The notes under the pieces: generated by a model | Database searches by the model: none | Told to the model about the DNA's origin: nothing | The model's input: only the letters and a program-made list of their open reading frames with translations | Position numbers and translations under genes: made by a program | IMG/VR virus record: IMGVR_UViG_3300031659_000035 | Location: 1 to 36,030 of that record | Direction: 5' to 3' (one strand) | Length of the DNA: 36,030 bases | Origin: a virus | Shown here: piece by piece, positions 17,008 through 23,474 of the stretch | Numbering within the stretch: the stretch's first letter is position 1 | Layout: every line of letters begins with the position of its first letter

Positions 17008-17636
17008 TATTGTTCCTGAATAAAACTGAAGAAGGAGTGGCGCACATCGCCTTCATGGAGTTGCATTCCTTTACGAACTGCCTTGAATAAGTTCTTCGCA
17101 ACAACGGCGCTTGCTCGTGTATGTAGCCCGAGTTTGAATGATTTAAAATCGTTATTGGACGCATGGGCGCGCATCTTAGTGCCACTGATGCCAGTAACAC
17201 CCTCCGCGTCAGGATCTCGCTCACCCGCAGACACAACTTTCAGTTGTTTGAACTCATAGTCTTTGCCATTATACTTATCAGCAAGTCGTTGGAATTCTTG
17301 TACTCGGTCAGAGCCAGCTACCATGGTGACATGTGTGTGCCCTTCTTTGTGCATCTTTTTCAGATGTGCAATGAAGTGGGGATATGTTCTGGAAGATGCT
17401 TCGAATTTGACGGTAGGATGAATCTGTGACAGATACTTGATCTTATCTTGGGCAGTCAGGGGATTCTTGTGTTTGTCCTGCGAATGACTCACAATGATTC
17501 GATTGCCTGCATTACGCTTCCGCGCCTCGGACTGCACTTTATCAATGAGTTTACTGTGGCCAGCAGTGGGAGGATTGAATCTGCCGAATGCAAACACAAT
17601 ATGTTTTTCTTTCGCTTCGTTTATATTACGGAACAT
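17007..17636 (-). CDS. Cytidylyltransferase-like (NMNAT-type) nucleotidyltransferase
   Basis: 209 residues. The fold signature is complete: FGRFNPPTAGH (18-27) as the (H/N)xGH nucleotide-binding motif, and GISGTKMR as the ISSTxxR motif that binds phosphates. Such enzymes transfer AMP or CMP to small phosphates such as NMN; the substrate here is unknown. The first residues MFRNINE/AK end in an IxE site like those cut by T4 prohead protease. The gene follows a late promoter at 17674-17681. It lies between the KxDG protein and the endolysin; a late replicative or injected enzyme is possible. Confidence 0.88.
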   Translation of the reverse strand: MFRNINEAKEKHIVFAFGRFNPPTAGHSKLIDKVQSEARKRNAGNRIIVSHSQDKHKNPLTAQDKIKYLSQIHPTVKFEASSRTYPHFIAHLKKMHKEGHTHVTMVAGSDRVQEFQRLADKYNGKDYEFKQLKVVSAGERDPDAEGVTGISGTKMRAHASNNDFKSFKLGLHTRASAVVAKNLFKAVRKGMQLHEGDVRHSFFSFIQEQ

Positions 17637-17673
17637 GGTTTAAAATCTCTTCGGTTAGAGTATCATCAGTAAC

Positions 17674-17681
17674 TATTTATA
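17674..17681 (-). promoter_or_regulatory. T4-type late promoter TATAAATA
   Basis: Exact octamer, with the start expected near 17668, 32 nt before the ATG. It lies between a 7-bp inverted repeat, GGTTTAA at 17637-17643 and TTAAACC at 17689-17695. The copy nearest the gene abuts the start codon, so read-through transcripts could hide the start; late transcripts lack the distal arm. Confidence 0.75.
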
Positions 17682-17698
17682 CTAATTATTAAACCTAT

Positions 17699-18952
17699 TT
17701 ATCTATCCCAAGCCTTGATGGCGGTAAAATTGTTGTATGAAAATTCCATACGGTCAACAAGTTTCACTGCATTTCCATTAACTCGATCAATTGCGACATA
17801 TCCTTCTGGATTAACTACCTTCATGCCAGTTGATGTACGAACAAAAGTGTTGGTTATTTGTTTTACTTTATCAAGCTTGGAAACTATCATCATCTTCGCA
17901 GCAACAAGTAAATTCTGGAAGATGATGACGTTTTCAAGTAAGATGACTAACTTACTAATTTCTCGGAGGGTCTCGGTCTTTTTGTCCTCGATTGCGATCT
18001 GGCTTTTCTCGGTCTTTAACTTGGCTTTTTCTGTGTCGAATTTAGCTTCAACCCATGCTAAGTAACCTTGAGCGTGTGCCTTTGGATTCGTTATCTCTGC
18101 GCCAATTCTGACTTTGGAATTGTTGTAAGTCTTCAGACTAGCACCAACAAACTTACCTGTTAGTGATGCTTGTAGCCGTAAGAATTTAGCCAATTCATTA
18201 GAGTCAATTTTTTGAAATTGTCTGCCTGTCTCTGCAAGTTTAGCAGTAACAACAGCAGTCTCTGAAGCAGTAAATGTGGCGGTGCCGCTGGTATCCTTGT
18301 ATGTAGCATCATCCATCCATATATTTTTGTTCCATTTGAGATTTTTGATATTGGCACCAAACGATGCAGTCATTTTCTCAAGTGATGGTCCAGTATATGT
18401 GGTATGCCAAACGACACCAATCTTTGCAGATTTGATTTTCTTATCCAATGCTGAGTCACGTTGAACAGCATATACAATTGCGTTCGGTTGAAATGTAGTG
18501 TACTTTTGACCGTCGATAGTTTCATTCTCGAGGTCTTCTTTTGTAAACATCAAATCGCCCTGTAGGACATTTTTGATTCCTAATTTACCAAACTCTATTA
18601 ATGCGAGTTTGAATTTAGGCTTCAGTGCTGCGGGTAGCCGAGCGTCGGTTTCGATCTCTCTTATCGATTTATATAACAACGGAGTCTTATTGAATACTGA
18701 CTTCTTTGCTACAAAAAATTTACCGTCACTTGGGTCTATACCTGCAAAGATGGCTGGTGCGCCGTCCCACTTAACTGTCATGTTGAGTGAAGAACGGGAA
18801 TGGCCAGCCATCATATCTCTTAATGATCGTAGAAAATTAATGGCACCTCTGCCACCGTTTATGCCAAAATTTATTATCTCATCCTCAAGATGCTCTAGGT
18901 GCAAATTCTTGCCGTTTGCATCTTCAATGAGATAACTAGAAAATTTAATCAT
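17699..18952 (-). CDS. KxDG-motif nucleotidyltransferase/ligase-like protein
   Basis: 417 residues. VKWDGAPA (Lys61-Trp-Asp-Gly64) resembles motif I of covalent nucleotidyltransferases (RNA/DNA ligases, capping enzymes). LQGDLMFT is a plausible motif near motif III, and PEGYVAI (Glu383) with AVKLVDR (Lys397) resemble motifs IV and V, in the right order. I believe related phage proteins are filed as a domain of unknown function (possibly DUF6267). A Lys/Glu-rich helix (about 300-325) separates the motifs. The N-terminus IKFSSYLIE/D looks like a T4 capsid-targeting peptide with an LxE site. AGAGAAAG precedes the ATG. Function as a ligase is inferred, not shown. Confidence 0.82.
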   Translation of the reverse strand: MIKFSSYLIEDANGKNLHLEHLEDEIINFGINGGRGAINFLRSLRDMMAGHSRSSLNMTVKWDGAPAIFAGIDPSDGKFFVAKKSVFNKTPLLYKSIREIETDARLPAALKPKFKLALIEFGKLGIKNVLQGDLMFTKEDLENETIDGQKYTTFQPNAIVYAVQRDSALDKKIKSAKIGVVWHTTYTGPSLEKMTASFGANIKNLKWNKNIWMDDATYKDTSGTATFTASETAVVTAKLAETGRQFQKIDSNELAKFLRLQASLTGKFVGASLKTYNNSKVRIGAEITNPKAHAQGYLAWVEAKFDTEKAKLKTEKSQIAIEDKKTETLREISKLVILLENVIIFQNLLVAAKMMIVSKLDKVKQITNTFVRTSTGMKVVNPEGYVAIDRVNGNAVKLVDRMEFSYNNFTAIKAWDR

Positions 18953-19128
18953 CTTTCTCTACGTCCAGTATTTTCTTCTTGTGTGTTAACTTGGATTTAT
19001 CTTAGATTTTTATCTCACTGGAATAGACAAACTTGCCTTTTTTGTTCCCGTAGTTTTTTCTAAGTTCTTAACTTCTAATTCAATGCCGCGATCTACTTCG
19101 TATTTATGTCTTTCGCGAATTTCAATCG
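18953..19128 (-). promoter_or_regulatory. 176-bp leader region with late-promoter-like CATAAATA
   Basis: The minus strand carries CATAAATA at 19108-19101, one mismatch from the late octamer, about 150 nt before the ATG at 18952. A reading frame without ATG stays open for about 40 codons across this region and ends with TAA at 19012-19010. I see no tRNA, strong hairpin or sigma70 promoter here. Confidence 0.4.
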
Positions 19129-19440
19129 TTATTCCAGTGTGTTGCCAACTTTCTTCTTGACGTTGGCTACAGTGTTTCGTAGTTTGACCGACGTGGGGTC
19201 TTTCTTTCCATATGTGTCCGCCAGTGGCGAGTATGGATTAGCTGCTGCAATTCCTTGCATTACTTCGGTGAATCCACCGTTTGGTTTTACTGCATCACCT
19301 GTGCCGCCAATTATTGACATCGCAATGGGCATCTTGTGGCAGTCGGGGTTCTCTTCGAGCCAAACTTCACTTGCACTTATGCCCATGAATTGTTCCCAAA
19401 CTTCACCAGTAATATCGTTCTTAAATTTATAGGTAGGCAT
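19129..19440 (-). CDS. FmdB-like small phage protein without the cysteines
   Basis: 103 residues from the ATG at 19440. The start MPTYKFKNDITGEVWEQF resembles the first strands of FmdB-type zinc ribbons (MPTYEYRC), but the zinc cysteines are missing; only one Cys remains. The rest includes GGFTEVMQGIAAANP and a Lys-rich end, a pattern I recall from T4-like marine phages. The frame is open to an ATG at 19533, but the late promoter at 19470-19477 lies inside that extension and the family start is MPTY, so the short form is chosen. Role unknown; late timing suggests virion assembly or regulation. Confidence 0.75.
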   Translation of the reverse strand: MPTYKFKNDITGEVWEQFMGISASEVWLEENPDCHKMPIAMSIIGGTGDAVKPNGGFTEVMQGIAAANPYSPLADTYGKKDPTSVKLRNTVANVKKKVGNTLE

Positions 19441-19469
19441 AATATATCCAATCAATGTGTTACTCTTTT

Positions 19470-19477
19470 TATTTATA
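19470..19477 (-). promoter_or_regulatory. T4-type late promoter TATAAATA
   Basis: Exact octamer; the expected start near 19464 gives a leader of about 24 nt to the ATG at 19440, which supports that start over 19533. Confidence 0.72.
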
Positions 19478-19533
19478 AGAGCAATGAGAGCCTGAGTGTG
19501 GGTAACACCTTCAACGACTGAATAAGTCTCCAT

Positions 19534-19682
19534 TACTACCCACTAACGCATCCCAGAATACGAGCTACTTGCCATCGTGCAATAGTTTTATCCCTGCCAC
19601 AGGACTTCTACTTCATATGCATTGCAATTTGCATATTATCCGGAAGCGACTCCGGTTGGTTCGGTTGGTCATACTCAGCTAC
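19534..19682 (-). other. Gap with an amber-interrupted frame and inverted repeats
   Basis: The frame directly following the upstream gene's stop is open for 24 codons (starting VAEYDQP), meets TAG at 19610-19608, and then stays open for 23 more codons (including TIARWQVARILG) to TAG at 19538. It has no start codon at its head. Two small inverted repeats are present: TATGCA/TGCATA near 19616-19635, and CCGGA/TCCGG near 19640-19656. It may be a decayed small gene or simply untranslated sequence. Confidence 0.25.
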
Positions 19683-19985
19683 TTATAATGGAATTTCAAT
19701 GAATTGTTTGATAACTCCAGAGGCTAGCATCACCGAGGCTGCTGCATTCAGTACTATTAATGCTCTATCTTGCCATATGATCGATACTACTAACCACAGC
19801 AGACAGCCAATAAATGATAGGATTATGTCATACTCGGGAAAGCCACCCGTCGATCTAAATGCCATGGCACTTAATACAAATATCGATGCAATCCATTTAA
19901 TATACCAATCAGCAGTATACTTCGGCGTGGCCGATTTGAAAATTCTCTTGGAATTCTCGACTTCTTGTGGATTGAATTTTACCAT
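19683..19985 (-). CDS. Small membrane protein (DUF6552-like)
   Basis: 100 residues. After a charged N-terminus (about 30 residues) come two or three hydrophobic segments (WIASIFVLSAMAF, DIILSFIGCLLWLVVSII and ALIVLNAAASVMLASGVI). The pattern WYIKWIASIFVLSAMAFRSTG is one I recall from a conserved marine-phage membrane family (DUF6552, from memory). It overlaps the upstream gene by 7 nt and belongs to the early transcript starting at 20618. The function is not known. Confidence 0.75.
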   Translation of the reverse strand: MVKFNPQEVENSKRIFKSATPKYTADWYIKWIASIFVLSAMAFRSTGGFPEYDIILSFIGCLLWLVVSIIWQDRALIVLNAAASVMLASGVIKQFIEIPL

Positions 19986-20209
19986 TCTTTAAAACTGCCT
20001 TCTAATTCGTTGTCCGTGTAGCCCTGAGAATATTGAATACTCTCTTCTTGGGTCATGTCATGCTCTTCTACTAACTCCGATGCATAGCTTTCAGCCACGA
20101 AGTAATGTGGAGCGCGTGGTCTACCATAGTAGCTATCTGCCGCGCCGCGATCATAACAACCACCGTTGCGAATATGATCCTCGTTGGGTTTCTCTTGTAG
20201 ACTATTCAT
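19979..20209 (-). CDS. Small acidic early protein, function unknown
   Basis: 76 residues, acidic and rich in Tyr and Glu (GGCYDRGAADSYYGRPRAPHYF...). Its ATG overlaps the stop of the gene before it (TAATG), and its end overlaps the start of the next gene, so the three early genes are coupled. No motif or family recognised. Confidence 0.7.
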   Translation of the reverse strand: MNSLQEKPNEDHIRNGGCYDRGAADSYYGRPRAPHYFVAESYASELVEEHDMTQEESIQYSQGYTDNELEGSFKEW

Positions 20210-20586
20210 TACGCTGTTGCCTCATCTGATCCTATACTACTGGACATCAATTGAGTCCATCCACTTTTGTCACACATATGGGCATCTCCGTACTCACCGA
20301 CAAGAACATCGCCGACCGACATAGTATGCTGTCTGGCATGACGGATGATTTTATCTTCTTCCTGGAAATTGTGGAGACGGAACGCCTCTTCTAGATTATC
20401 AGCAGTAAGGTCGGCCACGTGGGTGAACAGTGAATCATATGATGTTACCCATGATTCTGATCCACCCATGCAGAGTGCTTGCTGTGCTTCAACTAGGGGA
20501 TAATGCTTGAACGCTTCAGCCCAACCTAGTCGATTGACTTCGAGCATCTGCTCTCTGGGTACCGAAATCTGAAATAACTTGTACAT
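20209..20586 (-). CDS. Early protein of unknown function
   Basis: 125 residues, first gene of a three-gene early operon. It is mixed alpha/beta in look, with several His and Cys residues (HARQHTMSVGDVLVGEYGDAHMCDKSGW). A well-formed sigma70 promoter lies 32-60 nt upstream, so it should be among the first genes expressed, the usual place for host-takeover proteins. I recall similar proteins annotated only as hypothetical in marine phages. Confidence 0.72.
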   Translation of the reverse strand: MYKLFQISVPREQMLEVNRLGWAEAFKHYPLVEAQQALCMGGSESWVTSYDSLFTHVADLTADNLEEAFRLHNFQEEDKIIRHARQHTMSVGDVLVGEYGDAHMCDKSGWTQLMSSSIGSDEATA

Positions 20587-20617
20587 AATGTATTCTCCAT
20601 CCTCAATTTATATATCT

Positions 20618-20645
20618 ATTATAACACAATGGTGCCAAAAGTCAA
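20618..20645 (-). promoter_or_regulatory. Sigma70-type early promoter
   Basis: TTGACT (20645-20640), 16-bp spacer and TATAAT (20623-20618) with a TG-containing extended -10. The -35 box is preceded by GGGG. A 12-bp element ACATGAAAATAA lies further upstream (20680-20669), at exactly the same distance as in the promoter at 35067-35095. Confidence 0.85.
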
Positions 20646-20668
20646 CCCCTATTTCTGGTTTTTATCAG

Positions 20669-20680
20669 TTATTTTCATGT
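20669..20680 (-). promoter_or_regulatory. Shared upstream element ACATGAAAATAA
   Basis: A 12-bp identical sequence 23 bp upstream of TTGAC here and at 35119-35130, at about -59 to -70. That is further than a normal UP element reaches, so a separate activator site is possible. Confidence 0.5.
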
Positions 20681-20743
20681 ATTTTTAAATCAGAGAGGAA
20701 CATCGTGCCAATGAGGAGGGTGGGTGATGTCTAGGATTTATTC

Positions 20744-21076
20744 TTATCCGCCGCGGCTTCGACCGACTGATTGTGCGGCAAAGAATGCTGCGACAATACC
20801 AGCTACGGAGACAAAATATGTTGCTGCCATATCACCGAGTATCTTGGATGCTCCTTCTAATCCTGTTGCAACCGCAATGACAACTGCGAATGGATAGAGG
20901 AGCATTCCAGCGAGAGCGAACCATGCCATATTCCGCATCGCATCTTCGCGCTTGTCTTCATTCTCCATTCGCAACATTCGCTCGTGTTTTTCCAACTCGG
21001 CGTCGGTGACTACTCCGTCACCATCCATGTCTGCGCTATTTAATACACTATTCTTGTCTAGCTGTTTGTTGGCCAT
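20744..21076 (-). CDS. EF-hand membrane protein, holin candidate
   Basis: 110 residues. Residues 16-27 (DMDGDGVVTDAE) are a textbook EF-hand loop with Ca-binding residues at positions 1, 3, 5 and 12. A charged helix (30-48) follows, then two transmembrane segments (about 50-72 and 84-103) and a short Gly/Arg tail. It overlaps the o-spanin gene by 29 nt and ends a lysis-type gene trio, so a holin role is the natural guess. Size, two membrane helices and a basic tail all fit a holin. The EF-hand is unusual for one, and Ca regulation is speculation. It could instead be another membrane protein. Confidence 0.8.
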   Translation of the reverse strand: MANKQLDKNSVLNSADMDGDGVVTDAELEKHERMLRMENEDKREDAMRNMAWFALAGMLLYPFAVVIAVATGLEGASKILGDMAATYFVSVAGIVAAFFAAQSVGRSRGG

Positions 21077-21482
21077 TTGGTAATTTCCTATCTGAGTTTT
21101 CTATTTCATCATCTAGGGTTACCGCGCGGTAATATACAATCACTTCTTTTATTTCTTTAATAAATCGCTTAATTTCTTGCAGATTATATGCCATTAACTC
21201 ATAATCTCCGGGAGACATTGCGAAAAATACACCCCCGGTTTCTTTTCCAATGCGCGACATGAAATCATCGATGTTCGCATTAGATACAACATACCACTTG
21301 GGTTCCTTCATGACAATTGCGCGAGGCAATACAGGCTGTTGTATTTGTGTTCGAAGCTGAACGGTCTTAATTTCTACTTCACGTGGTGCCTTCTTTAAAA
21401 GAGAACATCCATTAATGAGCACCAGCACTGAAATCGAAAGTGCTATCTTTTTCGAGGCTTTCAAAAACTTTTTTAGTTGCAT
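21048..21482 (-). CDS. Outer-membrane lipoprotein, o-spanin (Rz1-like) candidate
   Basis: 144 residues. A basic N-terminus, hydrophobic stretch and lipobox LINGC (Cys26) predict a lipoprotein. Residues after it include QPVLPRAIVMKEPKW, a Pro-containing linker, then mixed sequence and a charged C-terminus. The gene overlaps the i-spanin gene by 71 nt in another frame, the classic Rz/Rz1 layout. It is longer than most Rz1 proteins, as is common in T4-like phages. It would join the inner-membrane spanin to destroy the outer membrane at lysis. Confidence 0.75.
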   Translation of the reverse strand: MQLKKFLKASKKIALSISVLVLINGCSLLKKAPREVEIKTVQLRTQIQQPVLPRAIVMKEPKWYVVSNANIDDFMSRIGKETGGVFFAMSPGDYELMAYNLQEIKRFIKEIKEVIVYYRAVTLDDEIENSDRKLPNGQQTARQE

Positions 21483-21795
21483 TATTAACTCTAGGTTCTA
21501 GCATCCCCGGCTTCGCATTTGCCAGTTTTGCTAAGTCATGTCTACGGAATACATCTAGATACCGGTCGCGCTCGGCAATAATATCTCGATTGTTCTCCGC
21601 CATTTCAACAAGCGCATCTGTCTGTATTGCGTGTTGTTCTTGTAATGTATTTATAGTATCTTCTTGTACAGCAAACTTCATCTCGTAAGCCAGGACTTGT
21701 GTCCGTAACTCGGTTAATTCGGTTTGCGTTTGATTGTAGTAGAAGTATCCAGTTATACCAAATGCAAGAATAATACCAATAAGTAATTGATTCAT
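21412..21795 (-). CDS. Inner-membrane spanin (Rz-like) candidate
   Basis: 127 residues. One N-terminal transmembrane segment (about residues 4-20) is followed by a long periplasmic helix (22-95) rich in Gln, Glu, Thr and Leu, then KLANAKPGMLEPRVNNATKKVF. This is the expected build of an i-spanin. A late promoter at 21814 and GGAGAG before the ATG give late expression. The partner lipoprotein gene overlaps its 3' end. Confidence 0.8.
   Translation of the reverse strand: MNQLLIGIILAFGITGYFYYNQTQTELTELRTQVLAYEMKFAVQEDTINTLQEQHAIQTDALVEMAENNRDIIAERDRYLDVFRRHDLAKLANAKPGMLEPRVNNATKKVFESLEKDSTFDFSAGAH
21648..21655 (-). promoter_or_regulatory. Late octamer inside the i-spanin gene
   Basis: Exact TATAAATA on the minus strand inside coding sequence, 166 nt before the o-spanin start. 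It might boost the o-spanin and EF-hand genes, but the long leader makes chance occurrence possible. Confidence 0.35.
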
Positions 21796-21813
21796 ATATC
21801 TCTCCAGTAACTG

Positions 21814-21821
21814 TATTTATA
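21814..21821 (-). promoter_or_regulatory. T4-type late promoter TATAAATA for the spanin genes
   Basis: Exact octamer; the expected start near 21808 leaves about 13 nt containing GGAGAG before the ATG at 21795. Confidence 0.8.
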
Positions 21822-21835
21822 CTAACCAAAAAGTA

Positions 21836-22432
21836 TCAATATTTTATCTTATCTAATCCCGCCGCTGATGCGGTTCTATCAAACATTGGAACAGAATCAT
21901 CATATGTTTGCTCGTTCTTGTCGGCAGTTCTGCCAGCGTCTGTGATGTTCTGTTGGAATGATTCCTCTAAGTCATACAATCGCATCTTGGATCTGTCAAC
22001 CCCTATCATAAATCGTTTGTTCTCGTTGGCATTATTGTAACGGTTCTTTAATTGCTTGACCATGATATGACCCTGCGCTTCTAACTCCTCAGTGGAGATC
22101 AAGGCGAACATCAGATCGGCCGTTGCAGGTAAACCAAAACTGTTTTTAGTTAATATTCCGTTGCAATAGAATAAGTTGTCGCCTGATACGGAGATGTCTA
22201 TTGTCTCTAGGGCGCCAACTTCTTCGATGGACACAATTTCATCGTTATAAATTAGATTGGAATCCGACTTCTCGTTCTTCTCTGCTTTCTCTGCCTCCAA
22301 TTTCCAAAGGGTCTCTGCCAATTCAGTTTGACTAATGTTACCAATTGAGTATCCTCGCTCGATGAGACTTCCTGCCATGGCAAAACATTTGTAAAATTGA
22401 TCGTCTCTTGGAACTGTATTCATATCATTCAT
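21836..22432 (-). CDS. 41: Replicative helicase gp41, C-terminal half, with C-intein
   Basis: 198 residues from the ATG at 22432, which overlaps the endonuclease stop (ATGAATGA); AAAGG lies 7 nt before it. ATGs at 22447 and 22480 are also in frame. Residues 1-57 are an extension of unknown origin (DQFYKCFAMAGSLIERGYS...). Residues about 59-97 are a C-intein: the EIVSIEEV strand, VSGDNLFYCNGILTKN, ending in Asn97 before Ser98. From Ser98 onward (SFGLPATADLMFALISTEELE) it is the C-terminal part of the T4 gp41/DnaB-type helicase, including QLKNRY. Trans-splicing with the product of 23535-24911 should rebuild a normal helicase of 469 residues. The penultimate residue is Lys rather than His, a variation known in inteins. 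Confidence 0.92.
   Translation of the reverse strand: MNDMNTVPRDDQFYKCFAMAGSLIERGYSIGNISQTELAETLWKLEAEKAEKNEKSDSNLIYNDEIVSIEEVGALETIDISVSGDNLFYCNGILTKNSFGLPATADLMFALISTEELEAQGHIMVKQLKNRYNNANENKRFMIGVDRSKMRLYDLEESFQQNITDAGRTADKNEQTYDDSVPMFDRTASAAGLDKIKY
22142..22258 (-). mobile_element. C-intein (IntC) of the split gp41 intein
   Basis: Encodes about 39 residues ending ILTKN followed by Ser. VSGDNLFYCNGILTKN closely resembles, from memory, the VSGNHLFYANDILTHN end of the published gp41-1 split intein. The upstream limit is approximate. Confidence 0.88.
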
Positions 22433-23474
22433 GTGTGTACCTTTCATTAATATCTTTCCTGATTTCGTTTTGTTTTGCATTCAAATCATCATCTGACCAC
22501 ACGATATGACAATCAAACATTCTTGATTCTATCAGATCATATCTCAAGTTATCTGCTGCTAATGCGGTGTCATAATCAACAAATGGACTATTCCAATCTT
22601 CCCTTTTTCTGGGATGCCAGAACGTACCATTGTATTCCACCACAATTTTTAGACTAGGTATACAAAAATCTAAAAATTTGCCTTCGTTTTTCTTCTGCGG
22701 CTTTCTTAGAAAGAATTCGCGTGAACCATTAATACCAAAATATATATCTTCTCTGGATATTCCAAGCTGGCGGCAATATTTGTATAGTGGTATAAAGAAT
22801 TTTATTGATTCTTTTGAAACAGTGCCGCCCGTTCTTCTATTGGATAAGTTATTTCTCATACTTTCTTTATATGTTTCAATTTTTGAAAAATACTTAGCAG
22901 TCCCTTCCTGTTCACCGTGTCTGGCAATGAACCCCTCCAAACTAGTACTACATTCTAATAGATAGGGTGATCTTAATAATTCGGCCTCTTCAACAGTATA
23001 CCCACGTGATGTCCAATAATCTAATGAAATCTTTATCTTAGCAGAGTGATTGGCATATGATGCAGGGCTTCTTCTTTTTGCGTAACTTGATTGTATCTTG
23101 GATATAGCAGAAATTGCCTCATCTAGGGTATATCCCTTATTGATCCAATACGACTTCGTAAGATTAGAAACAACTTCAGCCCTTGGGCGTTTTGATAATG
23201 CAGATTTATATTGTACCACCCGTTCTTCGCCATATCGAATTCGCAATTTTTCATATTGCCCCGAGGAGAAATATTCATCATATTTCTCCTGTATCGCGCT
23301 TTTCTCATATCGATATGATATATCAGATAATACTTGTAGCCTTCTTTTCATTTTTGACCAAGAGTATCCGGCTTCTATAAACACATCTAATTGCAAAGAC
23401 AATAAGTCCGGATAATTTGACCCGTTTATTATCCGTACAAATTCTACTTTTTCTGTTGTTTTACATTTTCTCAT
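22425..23474 (-). CDS. Free-standing homing endonuclease, Vsr/EDxHD-like
   Basis: 349 residues. The C-terminal nuclease core (about 262-330) has FLDFCIPSLKIVVEYNGTFWH, with Asp269, Glu280 and His287. This matches the Vsr-like EDxHD homing-endonuclease family known from fractured phage genes. The N-terminal two thirds hold repeated modules of the form W..[KR]GY[ST].[DE]EA (around residues 27-50, 110-130 and 153-170), probably DNA-binding. It lies exactly between the two halves of the split-intein helicase. A late promoter (23503-23510) and an RBS-masking hairpin precede it. Expected role: cutting intein-free gp41 alleles in co-infecting phages to spread the fractured locus. Confidence 0.9.
   Translation of the reverse strand: MRKCKTTEKVEFVRIINGSNYPDLLSLQLDVFIEAGYSWSKMKRRLQVLSDISYRYEKSAIQEKYDEYFSSGQYEKLRIRYGEERVVQYKSALSKRPRAEVVSNLTKSYWINKGYTLDEAISAISKIQSSYAKRRSPASYANHSAKIKISLDYWTSRGYTVEEAELLRSPYLLECSTSLEGFIARHGEQEGTAKYFSKIETYKESMRNNLSNRRTGGTVSKESIKFFIPLYKYCRQLGISREDIYFGINGSREFFLRKPQKKNEGKFLDFCIPSLKIVVEYNGTFWHPRKREDWNSPFVDYDTALAADNLRYDLIESRMFDCHIVWSDDDLNAKQNEIRKDINERYTHE

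Noticed and set aside
19441-19533. 31-residue N-terminal extension of the FmdB-like protein
   Set aside because: The late promoter lies inside the extension and the family start is MPTY, so the shorter form is preferred.
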